Source of the DNA: Aspergillus flavus
Taxonomy: Eukaryota > Ascomycota > Eurotiomycetes > Eurotiales > Aspergillaceae
Length of the DNA: 64,000 nt
Direction: 5' to 3'
Assembly: GCF_009017415.1 (NCBI RefSeq)
Contig: NC_092410.1
Coordinates: 1,426,001-1,490,000 of the forward strand
Below are positions 23,797 through 35,778 of this stretch, piece by piece; within the stretch, counting starts at the first letter, position 1; the number at the start of each line of letters is the position of its first letter. The notes under the pieces were generated by a model. The model was not told where the DNA came from. It did no database searches and saw nothing but the letters and a program-made list of their open reading frames with translations. A program made the translations under genes and the position numbers.

Positions 23797-24960
23797 TTTG
23801 ATCTGCGAAGAATTCCTGAAATATGAATTTGAAGTTGCGAGTTTGCGAATGCTATAACTTATGACTGTATGATAGTGATGACCATGGCGGTGATGACCTT
23901 ATGACTTTCTTTGTTTCTTTTTTTTTTCTATGTGTCTTGCAAGTTTATGTCTTTATGCGAGTGGACTTTTGTCTCTATAGGTCCGGTTTGAATTTTATTT
24001 CGGTAGTATGTTCCTCATCTCTGCTCTTTGGGCTTCCATACCGCGTTTTGCGTACTCAATATCCAACCTGCAAGCGGGTCAGTGTCGTATACCACACGGT
24101 ACAAAACTAGCACAGAACACAAGATAATTCACCAACCAGAATAAAAATCCTTATTTCTGATAAGACCTAACCTACTAGTCAGTCCACACCGCTGGGCACC
24201 TACTCAGTTAAGGTAATAGAAGTACTTGAGACGACCATAAGCACAGACCCATCCATCCCTTACGCCAGAGCCTTTGACAAATGCGGAGTACATACCTTAA
24301 TACATCAGATAAATGACATCTCGAGACTAAAGACGGAGCATGTGGCATGATCACGCCTCAGATAAAGTAGAGTGGCTGGGGGTCCTAGTTTTCGATTGGG
24401 TATGGTTAAGATTACTGGTAATTAATATGCATAGATTAGGCACGGAGCTTGCGGGTCATTCGATTAAATTGCTGGTGGCATTTATGTGAGAAAAAAAAAA
24501 AAAAAAAAAAACTCTATATACGACGCCGAAGCACAACACCGGTATCCCGTCCGAGCAAAAAGAGAAATCCAAAGCAATGGTGGGTTTCATGAAAGTGATC
24601 GAGGAAAATAAACCAATAGGAACAAGATAATGCGTAGATGCATGGAGCAGGCAGGACGAGTCACAACAGGTGGAATTGGAACGCTTCAACGATCAAATCC
24701 TGGTGCGAGGCAGAACAGAAACATGTGCAATGAGATGCTGAAACCATAAGAAATGCGCGGCTAGCTGTACATTCCATCCGTCGTGGAAGAGAGCAAGGAA
24801 AATGAAACTTTTTTTACAGGTATCTTTTTCCGGCTGGTATTAGGGCATAGCTAAGTTAGGGAAGGAGCGGATTAGACCCAGTCAGGGACGGATGGTGGTC
24901 AAAGGAGAGGAGGTGAATGAAAGTTTCAAGGAATGTGTTTCTGGTTCAGGTTCGGGAAGG
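23797..24960. other. Convergent intergenic region
   Basis: This lies between the 3' ends of two convergent genes. It holds an uninterrupted run of about 20 A near 24490 and no supported gene. Confidence 0.55.
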
Positions 24961-27048
24961 TCAGCGCTCGGCATTGAGATTCAACCAGCTCATATCAGAG
25001 TTGATATTGTTGTTGCGAGTGTCGCGCGGTGGCACGGGTTCGACGGTATCTGGGATCAGTACGCTCGAGCCGCGCGTGTTCATGCGATTGTCACGTAACG
25101 GGGCCACGAGCGAGGGCACGTCAGACGTGCTCGGGTTGTAATAGCTTGGGTTATAATAACTTCTGCTGTAGGTGCTGCTTGGGGGGCGGCCCAGCCAGCT
25201 TTGTTGTGCACGTGATCCTGGATGCTCGTAGCCATCGTCCGATTCGATCGTGATGTCACTGGCTGAGGATATGCGAGCGGACTGGCTCTCGGGGATTGTA
25301 ATGGATTGTCCATTTTTGGGTGACGTAGCATGCTCGGTGGTGGGGCTACCGCTCACGACGCATCCCAGCGGTTTCGGTGCTTCTAGAAAGTTGGTGTTTA
25401 AAGGCGCAAGGGTCTTCATCGGCCATGCAGTAGCAGTCGTGGCCGTCGAGTCAGGCCGGGCGGGTACCGCTGCCGGTGGAACCATCAGAGGCGCCGCACT
25501 GTTATCTTGGAAATACCTACCCCAGCCTTCACTCGTTCGCCGGTCGCCGGGATGGTTTCCTGGCAGTGAATCTTGGGCCTCGATGGCCTTGTCGAACTCG
25601 CCGGAGCTGAGCTCCCTACTGGATTGAATGGTGCTCAAGGGACTCGGCTTGTGATCGAAACTGGGAGGAGCACCCGCTGGCTTCGGCGTCTTTTCCTCAC
25701 CAACATGGCCGGAGAAGATCGCAAGAGAGTCTACCGACGATGCCGCGAGCGGTGCAGGGCTCTTCGCCATCGGATATGCGGATCGAGTCAATGGCTCGAC
25801 ACCTCGATCTTGGAAGCTTAAGCGGTCCTTGTCGCCACCATCTTGAGCCTGTGCAGCTCGCTTCTTCGCATCCTTCTTATGCTTCAGAATGAAGAGGATT
25901 ACAATCAAAATGGCAGCAATTCCCACAATACCTCCCAGTGTGGCCCCGATGATCGTGCCAACATCGCTGCTCGAGGAGTCATCGCTGGCCGGGGCGCCGG
26001 AAGTCTCACTGGATCCGCTTGCAGTAGCAGTCGGGGTTGTAGTCGTTGTTCCAAGAATTTGTTGCGACGTCTGATCGCCGTAGAATAGCTTGGTTGCGTT
26101 TACCCAGCTGTTCGATGTTTGATTGAAAATCGCCAGAGTGTCCGAGCCACTCCCACTGGAGATGACCACCAACCCATCGTCGCCCTGTGCCAGTGAGTAG
26201 TCTTTTCGTGTTGTGGTCGGTGCCAGAGAGTCGTCATAAGTTGGATAATCATCGAGAGTGATCCCCCTCTTGGTCGAGGACGATTCAGAGCTGTTTCCTT
26301 TGTGAGCCAGGGCGCCGTCAGAATTGAGCAAGGTTATGCTGGTGACATTGTTGGGTGATGCGCTCATGTCGAAAGCTTCGAGGATTTTGCTACCGTCGGT
26401 CCCATTGACAAGAGCACATTGTACATCGTTTGACAGGGGTGCCGGGATGGTTACATCGGAGCTGTGCCACCCTTGGATGGGATCAAACAAATGCACTTGA
26501 TCTGGGGTCGTCAATCCGCCCACCAGAGCAGCCTCCTTGTCGTTCCATGTCAGTAGTACAGGGTCGTAAGCGGGGGATGCATTCTCGGCTGAATATGCTG
26601 AAAGATTGTAGGGCTCCTGCGTATTGATTGCAAACGTGTCCGACGACGCATCGGTTTCGTCACGTTGGTGGCCGCCGTAAATCAGAAGAGCGGAAGACGA
26701 TTTGAGATAGACGGCTTTATGGGATGTTCGATTGGCCATATTCCCGCTGACGCTGTCAATTGTCTTCCACTTTTTGTCTTTGAACGAGTATCGCTGCAAC
26801 CCTGAGCTTTCACCCTTGGAAGGCGTTCCTCCGATCACATAAAGCGCCTGTTGATCCTCGTTGCCGTCCAGTCCTCCTGTAACGCAAGCGGCTTTGGAAA
26901 CCGGTTCCCCCATAGGCAATTGAGTCCATGTCGCATTGCGTTCGAGCGAGATCGAAGCGAAACCATTGGCTGAGTAGGTGTATAGAGTGTTGTCGTAAAT
27001 GACGGAACAGTGGTCCTCCAATTTCACAGGAGGCTTGGGAACGATCAT
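24961..27048 (-). CDS. Kelch-like single-pass membrane protein with long cytoplasmic tail
   Basis: A single open frame of 695 residues. Residues 10-330 contain kelch-type beta-propeller signatures: the diglycine motifs LYVIGGT, LLIYGGH and AALVGGL are each followed by Trp-containing strands. They also contain many Asn-x-Ser/Thr sites. A Ser/Thr/Ala-rich stalk (333-362) leads into one transmembrane helix at about 364-388 (GTIIGATLGGIVGIAAILIV), then a basic stop-transfer sequence (KHKKDAKK) and a roughly 300-residue Ser/Pro-rich tail. The topology implies an outside propeller, yet no signal peptide is visible before residue 10. The upstream 550 nt contain no usable in-frame ATG, only untranslated-looking DNA. 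Similar fungal proteins have been annotated under misleading splicing-factor names. Function unknown; a surface or secretory-pathway sensor is a guess. Confidence 0.75.
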   Translation of the reverse strand: MIVPKPPVKLEDHCSVIYDNTLYTYSANGFASISLERNATWTQLPMGEPVSKAACVTGGLDGNEDQQALYVIGGTPSKGESSGLQRYSFKDKKWKTIDSVSGNMANRTSHKAVYLKSSSALLIYGGHQRDETDASSDTFAINTQEPYNLSAYSAENASPAYDPVLLTWNDKEAALVGGLTTPDQVHLFDPIQGWHSSDVTIPAPLSNDVQCALVNGTDGSKILEAFDMSASPNNVTSITLLNSDGALAHKGNSSESSSTKRGITLDDYPTYDDSLAPTTTRKDYSLAQGDDGLVVISSGSGSDTLAIFNQTSNSWVNATKLFYGDQTSQQILGTTTTTPTATASGSSETSGAPASDDSSSSDVGTIIGATLGGIVGIAAILIVILFILKHKKDAKKRAAQAQDGGDKDRLSFQDRGVEPLTRSAYPMAKSPAPLAASSVDSLAIFSGHVGEEKTPKPAGAPPSFDHKPSPLSTIQSSRELSSGEFDKAIEAQDSLPGNHPGDRRTSEGWGRYFQDNSAAPLMVPPAAVPARPDSTATTATAWPMKTLAPLNTNFLEAPKPLGCVVSGSPTTEHATSPKNGQSITIPESQSARISSASDITIESDDGYEHPGSRAQQSWLGRPPSSTYSRSYYNPSYYNPSTSDVPSLVAPLRDNRMNTRGSSVLIPDTVEPVPPRDTRNNNINSDMSWLNLNAER

Positions 27049-29645
27049 ATCGAATGACAGAAAGAGTGAGTTTCTTCGAGAAGACCAGCCGAAGATATTT
27101 AGGTATCAACCAGCCGCCAGAGGTTTGGGGACGGAAGAGTAGAGAACGAATGGAAGGTGACTGCCAGAGCACTATCTCATGGTCGAGGGTCGATTGTTTG
27201 TTTGGGGCGCTGGGCCGTAAAGGTGTTTTCAACCCGTAACCAACCTTGCCGGAATCAACCAGAGGAATAAATTCGTCTTCAGATACTTCAAGATTGCGAT
27301 AGAACTTTTTAATTTTCTTTTTTTTTTTTTTAGGAACTTCCTTTCCCAGACCTATATGCGTGCGTGGTACTATAAAAGGAGCGATTGGGACCAGGATCTG
27401 TTGGGTTTCACTGGTGTCAAGACCCACGATATACCTCGAAAAGGGATAGTTGTTGAGCGGAAAAAAAGAATGGCGACCTGTTTCGAAGTGGTTAACAGAG
27501 AAATCAGGGGGAGAGGAAAGTTCGTCTTAATGCGCGATATCAAATCGGCAATGAAGATGGAAAAGAAAAGCGAGCGACAAGGTTCTCCAACAAACAAGTA
27601 ACGAGGGAAGAAAGAAAGAGACAAAGGTGGGTTAGAAGGAAGAGAACGAAAGAGCAAGCAGCACAGCCGAGCGTCAGGAGAGAGAAAGGTCAAATCGTGT
27701 CTGGAAGGATGAAACAACGGAGGGCAGCTTAGACCAGCACTAGGGGCGGACTCACCCTAATCGTGATATTCTCCCGAGGAACAATTAAATTGAATTCGAC
27801 GTCATCTAGGTAGGTTCTGGGAGAGAGGAATTGAAGGAGAGACGAGAGCAAACCATGAATGGAATGAATCACCCCGTCAACATCCAAAATTGAACCCGCA
27901 CGAGTGCCAGCACGTTCTTCGGTATACAAGGGATGTGGATGGGGAAGAAAAAGAAACGAAGCGGAGAAAAAAGAAAGTGATTGACGGTTGACGGGAAGAC
28001 GAAGCAGCCTGAGGAAGACACGCTAACGGTTCCTCGACACCTGAGGTGTGGATGTGGATAGGCCTAAGACACTCTCCATACCAGACACGGCACTTCCAAG
28101 TCTCACTCCATCGGTTATTTCGTTATTTTCTTGTTTCTTCTCAATCGCGTTGACACACAAACTCTCTTTTTTTTCGTTCGACGTGTTTCCCTCTCTATGT
28201 AACTCCATCCTTACATGGGGATTTGGCGAAGGTGCGGTGCGGCAAGGGGATATCCACATCAAATTAAACATCATAACATTACCTCCCCAATCTATACCAG
28301 AAATCCACTTGACCCGGTCCAGGTTCACTCAGGGGTTCCATCCAATGGCTCGGGATGGTGTCATCCAGCCCACCACATACCCATGGTTCTGTCGTTCTCC
28401 CGAAGTTTGGGAATGATATCCCCCCGTTTTCCTTGTTTACTCCCCTTTTCTCCCGTTCTATAAAGTTCAAGGGCATATCCCAAGATTGAGAGAGGCTTTT
28501 ATTATTTTTTGTGCCTTTCTTCCCTTTTTCCCGATATTCCCTCTTGGAAATTCCCTTGCACCCCCTCCTCTGGGGCGAGGAAAAATAAGATTAATGGTGC
28601 CTGACCCGAAAATTTCAACCCAATAATATTTTTCCATGGCGTGGTCGATTGATTGAAATCCATGGCATTGGCCCCAGTGGCATCCTGGTTGAGGTGGTAT
28701 TATATTAATCACCATGAACAGAGCCAGTGAGGCCCCGAGAATCCGCCTGAAAATTCTTAAGGGCAGCGCTGGGCAGGTGACCGGCATGATTGGTCCATTC
28801 GTCAGGAACAAGGCCAGCACGGGCCTCGACTACTAATATCATGCAGGTACTCTTTTTTCCTCCCCTTCCCCCCGCGTAGGACAGGTCAGATGTCACTGGG
28901 ATAATTTCCAGGTTGTCAGTTGTCACACATCAAAAACCAGTGAAAACAATAATCGGACCCTTTCATCCCAGCTAGACTTTTTCACCTGAGAATTCTCTCT
29001 TTCTCTCTCGCTTGGGAGGACATCCCGCCCAATGAGATACCCCCGACCCAGAATTTTTCCATAAATAACCCTCCCACATTTTAGACGGTATGGTACCAGT
29101 GGTACTGTACGAACAGCTGAGACGGAGTACACCAAACATACCAAGTACCGCCTTGACTAGTTGCATACTTCCCGTCCAGCTCCCCCGCCATGATTGGCCG
29201 GGACCCCTGCTTGGCGCGTCTCCACCTGCCCCTCGGCTTGACGTTGACCCACCACCATCAGGTGGTTGTTACCTCAGGCTTTCCACTTGACATACTACAT
29301 ACCTGAGTAACGCTGTTAATAATGTACAAGGCTTTGTTTCTGTTATCAATCTACCTCTTTTTATACAGTACTTTCGCTTACGTGAATTAAACATGCCAAT
29401 GTCGGTCTAGTGCGGCGTCTTTTTCAATCTGATTTGTATACTAATTTCCAGGTTCGGAGTCTATGCCGTGGTGAATTGGGGTTAGGATTCATCACACCAT
29501 GACTAGAGACAAGGAATAGATATACAGCATTTGTTTATTTATACAAGTCTTGGTGAAAATACCCAGTGTACTTCATTCGGTAGGAACAGTGAACTCATAT
29601 AGATATTCCCTACGAGGTCGTAAATCTAATATTCGATCTAACAAA

Positions 29646-29683
<38 letters not shown>

Positions 29684-29838
29684 CTAGCCCTAGCGATCCT
29701 AAACCCCAACCTGACAAGTCTACCTTCCCCTCCCTACCCTACCATCCAAGTCAAGTACCTAGACTTAAACCTAAGAGGGTTGCCAAGTAGGATCCAAGCA
29801 GAGCTCCTCAATGGCAACCCAGATATCGAAAGCCTGTA
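27049..29838. other. Intergenic DNA, 5' region of the kelch-like gene and gene-free DNA
   Basis: The part near 27049-27960 is probably the long, possibly spliced 5' leader and promoter of the kelch-like gene. Several splice-like signals occur, but ATGs there are followed at once by stops. The rest, to 29838, has no supported gene. Confidence 0.45.
29648..29677. repeat. (AT)n microsatellite
   Basis: Thirty bases of alternating A and T at the left edge of the decayed region that follows. Confidence 0.9.
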
Positions 29839-30168
29839 ATGGCCCGGAAAGATGTCTTCCTCGGTCCAACTTGCACCCTCGGACATTTACCCTCCTACCC
29901 AATACCGAGGCCACAAGGATTCAAGGTATTGATTGAGAAGAAGTTCGCGCCGCATGACGACAGGCATTGCCAAGCAGAGACAGGGTATGTGCAGTATCTA
30001 TCTTGTTTGGCTATCACGGTATACCTAGAAGTACGGCTAGCTAATACTGTTTCGTGCATTGAACGCGATCAGTGTTGTATACTGACCAAGAAAGATGAAC
30101 CCATTGAAGTCGCATACATATTTCCACATGACCTATCCCGGCAGTTCATATCTAGATATAACCTCTGA
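29839..30168 (+). pseudogene. HNH-nuclease-like gene relic
   Basis: A frame of 109 codons ends in CIERDQCCILTKKDEPIEVAYI followed by FPHD. This resembles the core of fungal HNH endonuclease-domain proteins, where a Cys-rich turn (RDxxCxLT) precedes an E-V-A-H-I-x-P motif. Here the position expected to be the catalytic His is Tyr (codon TAC; a C-to-T change from CAC would explain it). The frame stops shortly afterwards and no following exon with the usual downstream HNH-protein region was found. I therefore read it as a decayed fragment. The assignment rests on a short motif. Confidence 0.35.
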
Positions 30169-30368
30169 GGCCAACAAGAGTAACCTGATAGCATACCCGG
30201 AGTCATTAACGGAGTTTCTCATCCTACGACTTAAAATTTAAAACCCCATCTAAGCCAAGAATCTATCCACGACCATGGTATACTGCCATCTGACACTACG
30301 TGTCATAATGTCTTCAAATCAGTCAGGGAAATTGCTAATTAGCCCGAAATCGAATCTGTCAATCAAAA

Positions 30369-30767
30369 ATGATTCGACTGTATGGCCTGGTTCCATACCC
30401 TGGCCGTAGCCAGAGACCATTACGGGTTCTACTAGCCGTGTCTATGAGAGACATAGGGCTCAAGAATGGTCAGCGATTCCCGGTATTGCAGACCGAACCA
30501 GGGTCCTTGTTCAGAAATTGGAGATATGCAACCGCTATATTGGGAATTGGTAAACTTGACAATCGAACCACCGTTTGCTTTGACACAGGCTGCTCGATGA
30601 CCTTAATAGATTTTGACTTGGCGAAGGGTTGGGGCTAGCCACTAAGCCCTGTCCACCCGTTATCATCTCTGGCATCGGTTCCAAACATCAATCAACGGAG
30701 TTCGTGCAATTGGAGCTATTTTTCATGGGAGATGGAGCCTCCATTGAATAACCCACTGAAAAGGACC
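30369..30767 (+). mobile_element. Decayed LTR-retrotransposon fragment (aspartic protease region)
   Basis: The frame from 30369 contains TTVCFDTGCSMTLIDFDLAK, a retroelement aspartic protease active site with the D-T-G triad in DTGCSMTLID. After a stop at about 30636 the following codons, in another frame, read PVIISGIGSKHQSTEFVQL and then ELFF. This is the flap region pattern (GIGS-KH-S-E-F) of fungal Ty3/gypsy-type Pol proteins. A stop and frame changes show the copy is dead. No reverse transcriptase, integrase or LTRs were recognised nearby. Confidence 0.6.
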
Positions 30768-31148
30768 ACTGTGTACTCAAGGGTCCTGGATTTGCGGCAT
30801 AATATATCCCACAAACTATGCAACAAATTATCTCTCCTTACATACAGTATGTTGTTATACACTTATGGTATTCCTCTTCATAACCATATTCTTCTTCTCT
30901 GCTCTTTAGACAGAGCAACGTCGTTTGAAAGTACATCAATAGCTGCGAAGCATTCCCGCTATTGGTGTCATTTGCTAGATCTTGTCTCTTCCCAAGTGAG
31001 ATCTTTGTTAGTTCGTTCAAGAAAATGGAGAACAGCGATATCGTTCTTTTTGTTGCACGTATCTTCTGGCCTGATCAGTGTCTCAGTTTTCGTGAGTATC
31101 TCAGCACGAGCGTCAAGTACACTCGTACCAAGGATGAGGAAACTTCCG

Positions 31149-31469
31149 GGCACCAGAATAATCACTTTCGCTTCTCATGATGCTCGATATGCCGTCCTAA
31201 GCCAACATCTCCTTGCCGTTCACGCCGCCATTGGAGGTATTCTAAATGCAAGCGGTTGTGGAGAACAGATCGAGAAAATACTCCATAATTGGGATCTAGA
31301 GGACCTGGACCGGTTGGAGAAGAGCTCCCTTTTCTCTATTACACCCCAGTTTGCAACCTGGAATATTTATGAGGACATGCGCATTGTGGCACGCACTGCT
31401 GCTGTGTCGATAAACGTTACCCTATATGGACCCGTTGCAAAAACAACAATACCAATTCTCGGTGAGTAA
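31149..31469 (+). pseudogene. Unidentified protein-like fragment
   Basis: The 3' part of the frame 30732-31469 reads like real protein (ASHDARYAVLSQHLLAVHAA, then IGGILNASGCGEQIEKILHN). It has regular helical periodicity, unlike the random-looking 5' part of the frame. It ends at a GTGAGT after codon ILG, which could be a splice donor, but no matching downstream exon was found. No family is recognised. Its position beside the HNH and protease relics suggests it is debris. Confidence 0.3.
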
Positions 31470-33312
31470 AAACTAGCATGAGGAAACACGGTCTATTACC
31501 GTCTGGTACATGGGCTCTCTCGCACAGCATACTCGGCAAACATACGAGCCTCCCCACCTCTTAGGGCACAGGGGCTGTTTTACTCATTGAAACAAGAAAT
31601 AATCCAAGCTAACGATTCAGCATTCTTTGAGCGGGGGGAGATACCCCCAGAAATGGGCTGACTAGTGGCCAGGAGTTTATCAGAGGACGGTGACGTGAAA
31701 CGCAAGAGGTGTAGCAATTAATTTCAACCCCTCCGAGAAGATAACATCCATTAAAGTGCAGTCTTATATCCTGCTGCAGTTCATTAAAGAGCATTACTCT
31801 GTCTGGGGTACTTCGGGGACAGCTACTGCGGTTGTCTTCCAACGATTACAAGGAAGGCACTGCTGGAATGAACTATGAAACTATACAAAATCGCTTTAAC
31901 TCGAGCTAATGAATCCAATTGGCGCCGAAGAACTGCGGGTTAATATGCCCTGGGGTGCCCCCTTCGCTGCTCTTAGCGACACCTGCCGAGACCGGCAACT
32001 GTATCACGAACAGACTGGAAGCTCAATGCATGAGGACGAGCTTAGTATTCTCAATTCCGTGTTGGAGTACCTTGCGGGCTTGAGGACTGGATTCGCCACG
32101 GGATGGATCTAAGGCAATTCGATCAATGCCGTGGTCAACCTTATGCCCAGACACAGGGGTATTAGGACGTGCAAAATTCACTGTTTGGCTGCGCTCGCAA
32201 GCTGCCTAAAGTGCTGCGGGTCAAATTCCTCTTAACTGGGCGCAACAATGCGCCAGGCAATGCCTTGGCTCGTGCATTGGTTGGTCTTGTCCATCAAATC
32301 GACTGCACCAGAGGCTAACGAACCTATTCAATACATGATTGTTATTCTTGGATTTTGAAAAGCACAAGAGCGATGAACTATGCGAATATATACCAGAATT
32401 GTTCCTGTCAAGCATGGATATGGCTCGAAATAATAGGATGAATATCCATCATTGAGAATCCAGGGAGTGTGTTAGATTTACTTACTGCTTCCCATTTCGA
32501 GCCAACCTTGGAATACTTCTACTCCCTCAAATAAGATGTTGTCTGTCATCAAAATGGTCTTTCTGACGGAGCCCAAAGCCTACACTAACTGTGGGCTGAT
32601 GCAAGAGGGTCACACGGAGAGGAATCGGCCCTAGAATGCCCAAACATGACAAGAAACGAAAGGCGTGCACATACTACAAGGACTCTATAACCATACTCAT
32701 ACAGTCATCAGATATCTGTATGAATATGTTCGAAATACCCTTTCAGGGAACTTTCACGTCCCGAATCCTAGATCGCAAAGGGTACGTACCAATGGCTGCG
32801 GAGAGCAGACCCTGAGGTTGTATTTCGCCTATAGCAGGGCGGTGACCGATCATCTAGAAAAAACCTTCAGACAAAAGATGCTGCATGAATCCCAGAGAGA
32901 GGCAGCATAGAGGGGACTGCGAGCACCAGTCGTCTTTCACAAACAACAAGGGCATGCCATACATTGCAAGCTTTGATGCTCTGGCAATATCCCTGTTTTC
33001 AAACTTGAAGATACCATAAGTACCAGACACAGGGCCTTGGACCTCCTTTCTCAAACCAATCGTGAAGACAGCTGGACCGAGGGAAGCCAACCGGGACCTT
33101 CATCAGATCACGCCCGTGGTGAGCAAGACCTGGATACAACCTCCAAGTGGCCTATGATCACGAAAGAATACGACCCAAGTATAACTGGACATTGGACACT
33201 ACCATAAGTCCGATTAAACGACGTCCTGGTAGGACACATCAACCAACGCAGAATATGCCAGGAACGCGCACAGAACTGGACTCATGACTTTGATTCAGCT
33301 GGCAATATCAGC
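31470..33312. other. Gene-free decayed DNA
   Basis: Only short unsupported frames were seen (for example 31909-32112 and 32665-32910, plus strand). No LTR pair was seen by eye. Confidence 0.4.
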
Positions 33313-34165
33313 ATGAATAGAACTCCCTACGACCCTCCATACTTACTACGAGGACTGGGTAGTAGAGTATACCTTGGAGTTTACCGCGGTTATTATGTCC
33401 TCTTAGGATTAGAGCTTGCAGCACACAACGGAATGCTTCTCACGCGCCCGCAAAAAATGCACACAGGCTTGGCCTTCCTTCTCAACTTTACACCACTAGA
33501 TGGTAGCAAGGTCTACGTTGGGGTTTGTCTTCATGCATACCTTGCCTCCCCATCTTCAAGAGACGAGCAAGAGTCCGTTGGCCTGGCGTCAATATATCGA
33601 GCTTTGGGTTTACATGTGATGATCATCGCATCAGCACATTTCGCAGCCGATGCCATTTGCGAAGGACTACGGGAGTGAAATAGACTTACATCCACTCAGA
33701 GTTTACCGTCCTCTATCGGAGAGCCGGGCATTCCACAACCACGGCAAATTCATTACAGACTTAAGGCAGACATATCATCCTAGAATGGCGATAAACCTCT
33801 ATCTGGAGGCGAAGATGGAGGCGAAGACAAGACTGCATCTGCAACGGTACCCGAAGAGAATACTAAAGCAGCAGTGGTTAAGCCTCCCAGCAGCAATACC
33901 GCCGTCATTCGGGATAATAACGCCGAGGCCACTCCTGACACCGTGATTCCTCTGCATAATCAGATTATGATTGATAAATACCTCGAGATCAAGAGGAAGC
34001 TTATCACAGGAGATACTATTCTCGTGCAGATACCTCGTTACAGGCGAAGGTCATTGAGATGGCGTCGGATACTAGCAAACCATTGATGGTAAGGCGACCA
34101 TCGGACGAGCGAGTCCTCGACCAGGTCACAAACTTCCCACTGTTGGTCGAGACAGTCAAGCTCTA
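33313..34165 (+). pseudogene. Frameshifted coding debris, unknown family
   Basis: Protein-like sequence passes through successive frames: 33313-33678, then about 33650-33830, then about 33798-34040 (PLSGGEDGGEDKTASATVPE, later HNQIMIDKYLEIKRKLITGD), and finally about 34034-34165 (DTSLQAKVIEMASDTSKPLM, later SDERVLDQVTNFPLLVETVKL with its stop). Each frame opens as the previous one loses quality, and no canonical introns bridge them. That suggests one gene with several small insertions or deletions. No domain is recognised. Confidence 0.35.
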
Positions 34166-35778
34166 AGAATTACAGCCCAAGCCAGTCATTTTGGCAGCCA
34201 CGAACTGAAACAAGGGCTCATTTGGCTTTGTGTGGTCACACTCACAACGACACGCAGGGGGGCGGCGTGCAGCTATGGCTACTGAATCGGTCAGTGATTC
34301 TGCAGAGGAAGCTGACAGATACACTCTCTTCATGCCAGGTTTGACCTCAGCAGCAGAAACGAACCTCCATCGAGGTAAACAATTAGAGTTGATTAGACTA
34401 TTCTATGCTCCCCGATTAGCTTGTTCTTTAACGACTACTTGTCAACTAATGGAATTAGGTTCTGTTTTATGTTTTCTATTTCCAGCTCACCTAATTGCTG
34501 ACTATAAGTTTTACATTCCTGTCTTTAGCTTACTGCAATACTGTAGCTAGCACAGGGAGGCATGTGGCTCTTTTCTTATGGGCCATTTACTATGTGCCTG
34601 TGTACTGATAGTGCTTAATGACCCTACAAGACATCGTCCACTACAACATACTCTTAGTTAGACAAGAACAATACACTCAATAACCCTGAAAAGTAGCCAA
34701 CGAATGGTAGCACCGGCCAAGAGTTTAGTACCCTGAGCGAATGCTTACGAGTCCATCTATGTACACCCTAAGACAAGTGCCCCATTCCTTGAGCTGCTAG
34801 ATCCCTAAGTAGAGCTTATTACTGGCTTTGAGGTGGTCTTTTCCCCAAAATTTTAAATCAATATTATAGAAATGGAATGTAGAAACAGCAGCTACGAACT
34901 GAATCTTCCCAGCTACTGAGTGATCAGAAGGCCACGCCAGTTAAATCCGGACATTGTGAGCATTCCTCGTGACATCCTTCCCATTCCTTTGGATGCACAG
35001 ACATTGTATAATTTCTACGTACGAACAGGCCATATCCTTGAGAAGGATGTTCTCGACTATTTGGCTATTATACTGCAAGATTATTATTCTTCGGGATGAG
35101 GGATTCGCAGTAATACTGAACTGTAGTGTGTTTGATAGATAACCCCCACTATCCCTGATATACTGGACCACAGATAGTACCACAGACAATGACACCAAAA
35201 ACCTCTTCTCTATGACCAGCGCCAAAACAAAAACATCACTAGCATCCTTTCACACACCCCTAGTTCTTATTACTTCTTTTAGACAACTGTCGAGAGGGCT
35301 AACCATCATGGTCTTAGACAACACAACCGGTGGAAGGAACGATATACGACAATTGCCATGTAGTTGTATGATCATGCTAGAATAATTGAATTGTTCATGG
35401 TACTGACGCAAATGTGTAAGGTTCGCTTGGATTCGAATAGTCTCAGCTCGCTAGGCTAGCATAGTCTACACGCCCCCACCGGCAGCTCTGCTTGACCCGC
35501 TCCAGCTGAGCCACGTATAAGTGAAGCCCCTCCGACGAGTATCTACTCTGCCGATCGCAATCCATGGGCTCAGACCCATTGATGACGGCATTTACGGCAC
35601 AAAGAAGAAGAGATCTACAGCTGGCCAGCATATAAGTGAGCCGTATTCCCAGATTTCCGAGAAGCACTCGTCAACCACTATTTATTTCTCTACGAAGTCC
35701 ACAGATCCCGGTGCGAATATCGGATTCTTATCGAATCGTTTCTCAAGAATATCTGTCAACACCAGACAATCTACAGCC
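34166..35778. other. Gene-free DNA
   Basis: No supported coding sequence, RNA gene or repeat was seen here. Confidence 0.4.

Noticed and set aside
27356..27717. Possible signal-peptide exon upstream of the kelch-like gene on the minus strand
   Set aside because: The frames there lack an ATG followed by a hydrophobic leader and a donor; the ATGs present are followed immediately by stops.
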